Positions 1-5,273 of a DNA stretch of 5,273 bases are shown here, in pieces. Below the pieces are notes generated by a model. That model was not told where the DNA came from. It made no database searches and saw nothing but the letters and a program-made list of their open reading frames with translations. The stretch comes from Bacteroidaceae bacterium (lineage in GTDB: Bacteria > Bacteroidota > Bacteroidia > Bacteroidales > Bacteroidaceae), in contig JAEEOD010000031.1 in NCBI GenBank assembly GCA_016284115.1, forward strand, positions 1 through 5,273. Reading direction: 5' to 3'. The stretch's first letter is position 1. The number at the start of each line of letters is the position of its first letter. A program made the translations under genes and the position numbers.

Positions 1-36
1 TAATTTTTACCTTCACGAAGAATATTAGAATTGATC

Positions 37-2439
37 ATGAAAAAAATATTACTGACGATGCTGCTGGTGTGCATACATTGTGTGCTCTATGCAGCATCAT
101 CTGTCATCATAAAAGGAACAGTTGTTGATGCCACTACCGGCCAACCCATCGATTATGCTGATGTCATTGTTTCAGACCTCAACGACAAGGTAGTAGCTTC
201 TGGAATGGTGACTGATGGACTTTTCTCCATTGAGAAAGTTCCATCAGGTGACGTACTGGTAATGATTCGCATGATGGGTTATGACCCCTATGTCAGTGAG
301 AAACTAACCGTAAGGGATGGACAAACCATTGACTTGGGTACCATCGAACTACGAGAACTTGCTACGGGTCTTTCTGAAGTAACCGTTGTAGGTGATAAAA
401 ATCAAATTGTCTATAAACTAGACCGTCAACGAATCAGTTCCTCTACAGCTATAGCCGCTTCTGGTGGTACCGCCGTAGATATATTAGCAAACACACCATC
501 TGTGCAAGTAGATGCTGATGGCGGTCTCACCTTCCGAGGCAGCAGTAATTTCCTGGTGTATGTAGATGGAAAACTGAGCCCATTAAGTGGTACACAAGCT
601 TTGCAACAGATTCCTGCAGCCTCTATAGAAGACATAGAGCTGATTACCACCCCATCAGCCCGCTATCGTGCCGAAGGCGATGTGGGCATTATCAACATCA
701 CTACCAAACGCACCAGCGGTGATGGTTGGAGCGGAATGTTCAACGCTTCTGGTGGTACACTTGGGACTTGGACAGGGGATGCCTTGCTGAATTACCGCAC
801 AGGAAAGCATACCTTCTATGTGGGAGGTACTGCCACTAATATCATGGGAAAAAGTAATTTCCAGCAGAAGAAAAAGACTATAGTAGATGACTTTACCACA
901 ACTTCCAAATCAGATGGTACGCGTTTCAGTGAAAACCGTTCTTTCATTGGTAAGGCTGGTTGGCAATATAATGACGGCAAGCATCACAATCTCTCACTCG
1001 ACCTACAAACAGGTCAGACTAAGTTTACACGAGGTGGTGATATGCGCTACGATGAGTTGCGTCTGAAAGGAGATGAAGTGCTGAACGATGCCACCTACAA
1101 CAGTCACGACCGTTACCAACTGAAGAAAAACCTATTCCAAGCTGCACTTACTTGGAATTGGAAGATTAACGAACGTAGTGAGTTGTCCACCGTCAATCGT
1201 TTTCGCTACGACTGGTATTCATTGGAATATACTGAGAGTAATATGTTTGACATGAGCGGCAAGCGTTACGAAGGTACACGAGGCTATGAGGAGGAACACC
1301 ATTGGGACTGTGACTTCACTGCCACCTATCGCAACCACTATAGTCCGACGGGTAACTTCGAAAGTGGTTATTTTTACTCTACCTATAGCGAGCACGGTGA
1401 ATACAATATCAAGTACTGGGATCGTGACAAAGAACAATTTGAATGGCAGGATGACCTGCACGCACCATTCTATTATCGCCGTCAGATTCATGCACTGTAT
1501 GCGATGGTGAACGACAAGTTCGGCAATTTTGAGTTCGATGCTGGCTTACGTGCAGAAAGGGTTATTGATTTAGTAGAGATTACCGTTCCTGGAGGTAACC
1601 TCGACAAAAAGCGTTTGGATTTCTTCCCTTCTGCCCATCTTTCTTATAACTTAGGCAAGGGAGGCATCTTCACCATGGGTTATTCTCGTCGAACCAATCG
1701 TCCTGGTATATGGCAGACAGAGCCATATATCACCTATGAGGACTACTATACCCGTAAAATAGGCAGTACCGACATTCGTCCCGAGTTTATCAACTCGATA
1801 GAGCTGAACTACCGCAATTCTTTTGACGGTGGACACAGCATTATGTTTGGCGGATTCTACCGTCATCGCAAGGATGTGGTAGATTGGGTACGTGAGGCAT
1901 ACGAGCCAGGTGTAACACTTGATAGGAATGTCAATGCAGGACGTCAGATCGAATGGGGTTTGGAGTTCAGCGGTGTGGCGAAGGCTGCCCGTTGGTGGAC
2001 CACCACCCTCAATGGAAGTTTGTTCCAATACGACTTCAAGGCTCAGCATATAGGCTGTACCGATGCTGATGGCTTCACTTTCCAAATCAACTGGATCAAT
2101 GCCCTCACGTTGGGTAAGGATAGCCGATTGCAGTTTGATGGACATTTCATCGGTCCTAAGAGTCTGACTCAAGGCAAAGAGCACGGATATGCATACTTCA
2201 ATTTGGCATTCCGTCAGCAATTCCTCAAGGGCAAACTGGCTTTTGCAGCTGTTGCCAACGATGTATTCCATACTGCTAAGTATTATAATCGTCGAACCTC
2301 AATGGGCTTAAGTTCTGAGACATGGGTACGTCCTAAATATCCCAACATCGTGTTCTCACTGAGCTATATCTTCAATGCAGGAGGAAAACACAGTTCATCG
2401 ACAGGCAGTGGTTCATTGTTTGAAGGTAGAGACTTCTAG
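37..2439 (+). CDS. TonB-dependent receptor-like outer membrane beta-barrel protein with CarboxypepD_reg-like N-terminal domain
   Basis: The 800-residue protein is a full-length outer membrane receptor of the Bacteroidetes type. Residues 1-20 form a signal peptide (MKK, hydrophobic core, cleavage likely after the LYA or LYAA stretch). Residues about 24-105 resemble the carboxypeptidase-regulatory-like beta-sandwich (GTVVDATTGQPI, then the TDGLFSIEKVPSG turn). The segment SEVTVVGD at 113-120 is where a TonB box would lie. Residues about 125-225 are a plug domain (DILANTPSVQVDADG, VYVDGK, IEDIELITTPSARYRAEG, GIINITTKR). The rest is rich in alternating aromatic/polar strands, as in the OMP_b-brl_3 barrel family, ending near YPNIVFSLSYIFN. 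By family it would move a ligand across the outer membrane using TonB/ExbBD energy; the substrate cannot be read from sequence. No SusD-like gene follows, so it is not a standard SusCD pair as far as visible. I chose ATG at 37 over the in-frame TTG at 31 because it gives a normal signal peptide start. The gene is intact and closed by a terminator. Confidence 0.9.
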   Translation: MKKILLTMLLVCIHCVLYAASSVIIKGTVVDATTGQPIDYADVIVSDLNDKVVASGMVTDGLFSIEKVPSGDVLVMIRMMGYDPYVSEKLTVRDGQTIDLGTIELRELATGLSEVTVVGDKNQIVYKLDRQRISSSTAIAASGGTAVDILANTPSVQVDADGGLTFRGSSNFLVYVDGKLSPLSGTQALQQIPAASIEDIELITTPSARYRAEGDVGIINITTKRTSGDGWSGMFNASGGTLGTWTGDALLNYRTGKHTFYVGGTATNIMGKSNFQQKKKTIVDDFTTTSKSDGTRFSENRSFIGKAGWQYNDGKHHNLSLDLQTGQTKFTRGGDMRYDELRLKGDEVLNDATYNSHDRYQLKKNLFQAALTWNWKINERSELSTVNRFRYDWYSLEYTESNMFDMSGKRYEGTRGYEEEHHWDCDFTATYRNHYSPTGNFESGYFYSTYSEHGEYNIKYWDRDKEQFEWQDDLHAPFYYRRQIHALYAMVNDKFGNFEFDAGLRAERVIDLVEITVPGGNLDKKRLDFFPSAHLSYNLGKGGIFTMGYSRRTNRPGIWQTEPYITYEDYYTRKIGSTDIRPEFINSIELNYRNSFDGGHSIMFGGFYRHRKDVVDWVREAYEPGVTLDRNVNAGRQIEWGLEFSGVAKAARWWTTTLNGSLFQYDFKAQHIGCTDADGFTFQINWINALTLGKDSRLQFDGHFIGPKSLTQGKEHGYAYFNLAFRQQFLKGKLAFAAVANDVFHTAKYYNRRTSMGLSSETWVRPKYPNIVFSLSYIFNAGGKHSSSTGSGSLFEGRDF

Positions 2440-2445
2440 AATAAT

Positions 2446-2474
2446 AGCTCCCCCAACGGGGAGCTGTTTTTTTT
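2446..2474 (+). terminator. Rho-independent terminator after the receptor gene
   Basis: A perfect 8-bp stem (AGCTCCCC at 2446-2453 with GGGGAGCT at 2458-2465) closes a 4-base loop, CAAC. One G follows and then eight T (2467-2474). It starts 7 bases after the receptor stop codon. The left flank carries no long A run, so it should act only for + strand transcription. It separates the receptor from the purM unit. Confidence 0.93.
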
Positions 2475-2492
2475 ACAAAGAGTATAAAGACA

Positions 2493-2524
2493 TTTGGCAT
2501 TGTCTCCCATTTGTATTAACTTTG
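2493..2524 (+). promoter_or_regulatory. Bacteroidetes-type sigma-ABfr promoter for the purM-prfA unit
   Basis: TTTG at 2493-2496 (-33 element) and TAACTTTG at 2517-2524 (-7 element, consensus TAnnTTTG) are separated by 20 bases, within the usual 19-21 spacing for the primary sigma factor of this phylum. Transcription would begin around 2528-2531, giving a leader of only about 20 bases, A-rich (AATAAAAAAC) and without a Shine-Dalgarno, as is common in these bacteria. The leader is too short for a purine riboswitch; no operator is recognisable. The start site is inferred, not seen. Confidence 0.8.
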
Positions 2525-2550
2525 TACCCAAATAAAAAACTCATCCTATT

Positions 2551-3720
2551 ATGGACAAACAAAGATACATGATGAGAGGCGTAAGTGCAGCTAAAGAAGA
2601 TGTTCACAACGCCATCAAGAACATTGACAAGGGCTTATATCCTAAGGCTTTCTGCAAGATTATCCCAGACATTTTAGGTGGTGACCCCGACTATTGTAAC
2701 ATTATGCATGCCGATGGTGCAGGCACTAAGTCATCACTCGCCTATCTTTATTGGAAAGAGACAGGCGACCTTAGTGTGTGGAAAGGTATTGCTCAAGATG
2801 CGCTGATCATGAACATCGACGACCTTTTGTGCGTGGGTGCTACCGACAATATCCTCGTATCTTCCACCATTGGGCGAAACAAGTTGTTGGTACCAGGTGA
2901 AGTGATTTCTGCTATCATCAACGGTACCGACGAGCTGCTGGCTGAGTTGCGCGAAATGGGTGTGGGAGCTTACGCTACAGGTGGAGAAACTGCTGATGTG
3001 GGTGATTTGGTTCGTACCATCATCGTTGACTCAACAGTAACTTGCCGTATGAAGCGAAGTGATGTGATTGACAACGCTAACATTCGTCCCGGAGATGTAA
3101 TTGTAGGCTTATCATCATTCGGACAAGCTACTTACGAACACGAGTACAATGGCGGTATGGGCAGCAATGGCTTGACTTCAGCCCGTCATGATGTGTTCAG
3201 CAAGTACCTGGCAAAGAAATATCCTGAGAGCTATGACAAAGCAATGCCAGAAGAATTAGTGTATTGCGGAGGTTTGAAATTGACAGACAAGGTGGAAGAC
3301 AGCCCTCTGGATGCTGGCAAACTGGTGCTCTCACCAACTCGCACCTATGCCCCTGTAGTGAAGAGATTGCTCGATGCACTGCGTCCTCAGATTCACGGTA
3401 TGGTGCATTGCTCAGGTGGTGCACAAACCAAGGTGTTGCATTTCATAGGAGACAATTGCCGAGTGATAAAAGACAATATGTTCCCTGTTCCTCCGTTGTT
3501 CAAGACCATCCACAAACAAAGTGGCACCGACTGGCAAGAGATGTATAAGGTATTCAATATGGGACATCGCTACGAGGTGTATCTGCCTTCAGCATATGCA
3601 AACGAGGTAATAGCTATCTCTAAGAGTTTCCATATTGATGCCCAGGTAGTGGGACACATTGAAGAGAGCGACCACAAGGAACTAATCATCCGGAGTGAAT
3701 TTGGAGAGTTTAGATACTAA
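2551..3720 (+). CDS. purM: Phosphoribosylformylglycinamidine cyclo-ligase (AIR synthase), Bacteroidales-type long form
   Basis: This cytoplasmic enzyme is expected to close formylglycinamidine ribonucleotide (FGAM) to aminoimidazole ribonucleotide (AIR) with ATP, the fifth step of de novo purine synthesis. The PurM/PurL-superfamily signatures are clear: DGAGTK at 55-60, the NIDDLL metal/ATP site at 88-93, GGETADVGD at 144-152, SNGLTSAR at 205-212, CSGGAQTK at 287-294 and FNMGHR at 335-340. The N-terminal AIRS domain spans about 50-165 and the C-terminal AIRS_C domain about 178-375. At 389 residues it is longer than E. coli PurM (about 345), with additional sequence around 191-204 before SNGLTSAR. 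It closely resembles the proteins annotated as PurM or 'AIR synthase-related' in Bacteroides and Prevotella as I recall them. ATG at 2551 fits the short leader from the promoter just upstream; in-frame ATGs at 2569 and 2572 are less likely. Its stop overlaps the prfA start. The main uncertainty is whether it is a true PurM or a close paralogue. Confidence 0.88.
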   Translation: MDKQRYMMRGVSAAKEDVHNAIKNIDKGLYPKAFCKIIPDILGGDPDYCNIMHADGAGTKSSLAYLYWKETGDLSVWKGIAQDALIMNIDDLLCVGATDNILVSSTIGRNKLLVPGEVISAIINGTDELLAELREMGVGAYATGGETADVGDLVRTIIVDSTVTCRMKRSDVIDNANIRPGDVIVGLSSFGQATYEHEYNGGMGSNGLTSARHDVFSKYLAKKYPESYDKAMPEELVYCGGLKLTDKVEDSPLDAGKLVLSPTRTYAPVVKRLLDALRPQIHGMVHCSGGAQTKVLHFIGDNCRVIKDNMFPVPPLFKTIHKQSGTDWQEMYKVFNMGHRYEVYLPSAYANEVIAISKSFHIDAQVVGHIEESDHKELIIRSEFGEFRY

Positions 3721-4832
3721 TGGCAGAAAAGAACAACATATTAGAAAAGCTGGACGGTCTGGCACCTCGTTTCGATGAGGTATCTACTTTGATTACTGAC
3801 CCCAGTGTGATTGCTGACCAAGAACGCTACGTAAAGCTCACCAAGGAATACAAGGAGTTAGAGCGACTGATGACGGCCCGTAAGGAATACCAAGAGCTAT
3901 TGGGGCGCATTGAAGAGGCAAAAGACATCATCAGTAATGAAGATGATGCAGAGATGAAAGAGATGGCCCGTGAAGAGCTTGCTATCTGTCAGGAACGCCA
4001 ACCCCAATTGGAGGAGGAAATTAAACTGATGCTGATACCTGCCGACCCGATGGATAGCCGAAATGCCATACTGGAAATTCGTGGTGGTACAGGAGGTGAT
4101 GAGGCAGCATTATTTGCAGGCGACCTCTTCCGTATGTACTCAAAATACTGCGAGAGCAAAGGCTGGAAGATGGAAATATCCAGTGCCAGTGAACGTGCGG
4201 TAGGTGGATTTAAGGAAATCATCTGTCCCATTACAGGTGAAGGCGTTTATGGTATCTTGAAATATGAATCTGGCGTGCATCGTGTGCAACGAGTACCAGT
4301 GACAGAAACACAAGGACGTGTGCATACCTCAGCAGCATCAGTGGCAGTACTGCCTGAAGCCGAACCTTTTGAGGTGAGTATCAATGAGGGAGAAATTCGT
4401 TGGGACACTTTCCGAAGCAGTGGTGCAGGAGGTCAGAATGTCAACAAGGTAGAATCCGGTGTGCGTCTGCGCTATAATTGGAAGAACCCCAACACAGGCA
4501 TTGTAGAGGAAATCTTGATAGAGTGTACCGAAACACGCGACCAACCCAAGAACAAGGAACGTGCATTGGCTCGTCTGCGCTCCTTCATCTACGACAAGGA
4601 ACACCAGAAATATGTTGACGACATTGCTGCCAAGCGCAAAACGATGGTATCTACTGGCGACAGGTCTGCTAAGATTCGCACCTACAACTATCCTCAGGGA
4701 CGCATCACCGACCATCGCATCAACTATACAATCTACAACTTACCTGCATTCATGGATGGCGACATACAAGACTGTATCGACCACCTCATTGTGGCAGAAA
4801 ATGCCGAACGAATGAAGGAATCAGAACTGTAA
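3720..4832 (+). CDS. prfA: Peptide chain release factor 1 (RF1)
   Basis: RF1 reads UAA and UAG stop codons in the ribosomal A site and triggers release of the finished peptide. The 370-residue length is close to the family norm (about 360). Residues 1-105 are the helical, charged N-terminal domain. The stop-codon-reading motif is PVT at 193-195 (the RF1 'PxT' tripeptide; RF2 would have SPF), in the context HRVQRVPVTETQGRVHTSA. The catalytic GGQ is at 237-239 within FRSSGAGGQNVNKVESG, and its Gln239 is the residue that PrmC methylates in this family. The C-terminal part has the usual RSAKIRTYNYPQGRITDHRI segment (316-335). The ATG shares one base with the purM TAA (TAATG at 3718-3722), so translation is probably coupled. 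A GGAG at 3703-3706 is too far upstream to be a good Shine-Dalgarno. The gene is complete, with no missing key residue. Confidence 0.98.
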   Translation: MAEKNNILEKLDGLAPRFDEVSTLITDPSVIADQERYVKLTKEYKELERLMTARKEYQELLGRIEEAKDIISNEDDAEMKEMAREELAICQERQPQLEEEIKLMLIPADPMDSRNAILEIRGGTGGDEAALFAGDLFRMYSKYCESKGWKMEISSASERAVGGFKEIICPITGEGVYGILKYESGVHRVQRVPVTETQGRVHTSAASVAVLPEAEPFEVSINEGEIRWDTFRSSGAGGQNVNKVESGVRLRYNWKNPNTGIVEEILIECTETRDQPKNKERALARLRSFIYDKEHQKYVDDIAAKRKTMVSTGDRSAKIRTYNYPQGRITDHRINYTIYNLPAFMDGDIQDCIDHLIVAENAERMKESEL

Positions 4833-4845
4833 AAAAAGAAAAGTT

Positions 4846-5273
4846 ATGAAGTGGATAGAGAGTTTTTCTTTCAAGGGAGTTTCAGAACGATTCGAAGCCG
4901 TATTGAAAAGATTCCCTGTTGCCTTGTTATTTACCGCCATTTATACAGTCATTGCTTTGACGCTGCTTTGGAATCCTGATTTGGTACCAAATAATGATGC
5001 ATTGTTATTTATAATCATGTTCTACCCTCCCACTGCCTTGTTGCTGGGAGTATCCCTTCATCTGTGGAGCGAAGAACAGACCAACTTCAAGCGAGTTCGC
5101 ATTGTCCATTTGATAGCACAAGTGTGCTGGTTGCTCTATTGCGTCATCATCGCCCAGCAAAGCCAAGAGAGTTTTGGTATGGAGCTCGTCATTGGTTTAT
5201 TGGCAACACTATTTCTATTCAAATCATCCATTTTCTTTCTATCCTTCTTAGGGAGGAAAAACGACATAGAGTC
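4846..5273 (+). CDS. Multi-pass inner membrane protein, probably DUF4153 family; N-terminal part only, cut by the window end
   Basis: An open frame runs from ATG at 4846 to the end of the window (142 full codons plus two bases) with no stop. The product begins MKWIESFSFKGVSERFEAVL, a short amphipathic cytoplasmic lead, followed by four hydrophobic stretches likely to be transmembrane helices: about 23-42 (FPVALLFTAIYTVIALTLLW), 52-72, 86-103 and 112-136. The KRFPVALLFT entry to the first helix recalls the start of Bacteroidales DUF4153 membrane proteins, which are usually several hundred residues long; this assignment rests on memory of the family and only on the N-terminus. Function is unknown. 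It lies 13 bases after the prfA stop, behind an A-rich leader (AAAAAAAGAAAAG), with no terminator or promoter between, so it is probably read from the purM promoter. The start is supported by the short gap and the absence of any other upstream ATG in frame after the prfA stop. Confidence 0.75.
   Translation, partial: MKWIESFSFKGVSERFEAVLKRFPVALLFTAIYTVIALTLLWNPDLVPNNDALLFIIMFYPPTALLLGVSLHLWSEEQTNFKRVRIVHLIAQVCWLLYCVIIAQQSQESFGMELVIGLLATLFLFKSSIFFLSFLGRKNDIE

Noticed and set aside
37..96. Lipoprotein signal peptide, because of cysteines at residues 12 and 15
   Set aside because: Neither cysteine is preceded by a lipobox-like [LVI][AST][GA]; both lie inside the hydrophobic core and an ordinary signal peptidase I site follows.
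456..758. A 15-base direct repeat, CGCTTCTGGTGGTAC, at 456-470 and 744-758
   Set aside because: Both copies are in frame in the receptor gene and encode the same short A-S-G-G-T run; there are only two copies with no flanking similarity, so codon preference explains it.
1651..2271. A 206-codon open frame on the minus strand inside the receptor gene
   Set aside because: It lies wholly antisense to a clearly real receptor reading frame, has no recognisable domain, and its apparent promoter region is coding sequence; it is a codon-composition shadow.
37..2439. Receptor read as a SusC-type component of a polysaccharide utilisation locus
   Set aside because: At 800 residues it is shorter than typical SusC (about 1000), is followed by a terminator and purM rather than a SusD gene, and shows the OMP_b-brl_3 style; the left side is not visible, so this is rejected only on what can be seen.
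2375..2572. A 65-codon + strand frame spanning the receptor end and the intergenic region
   Set aside because: It runs through the terminator hairpin and the purM promoter, overlaps both real genes out of frame, and has no family resemblance.

Overview
The window reads as an ordinary chromosomal stretch from a member of the Bacteroidales (Bacteroides/Prevotella-like). Four things point there: an outer-membrane receptor with a carboxypeptidase-regulatory-like N-terminal extension, a long divergent PurM of the kind typical of that order, a promoter matching the Bacteroidetes TTTG/TAnnTTTG consensus, and A-rich leaders without a convincing Shine-Dalgarno in front of the genes. All genes lie on the + strand and coding density is very high; no non-coding stretch exceeds about 110 bases.

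Layout. Positions 37-2439 hold a complete TonB-dependent-receptor-like outer membrane protein (signal peptide, CarboxypepD_reg-like domain, plug, beta-barrel). It ends at a strong intrinsic terminator (2446-2474). Eighteen bases later a good Bacteroidetes-type promoter (2493-2524) starts a second transcription unit: purM (2551-3720, purine biosynthesis), prfA (3720-4832, release factor 1; its ATG overlaps the purM stop by one base) and, 13 bases further on, the first 142 codons of a multi-pass membrane protein (4846 to the window end), probably of the DUF4153 type. No terminator is visible between these three genes, so they probably form one operon.

How the genes fit together. The receptor is a separate unit concerned with envelope uptake or sensing, with no visible SusD partner. 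The second unit is a housekeeping operon joining nucleotide synthesis and translation termination, with a membrane protein of unknown role attached. I found no mobile element, CRISPR array, RNA gene, phage remnant or defence system, and no sign of a new biological system. The points worth a second look are modest: the divergent PurM motifs, the membrane gene behind prfA, and the compact terminator-promoter boundary.
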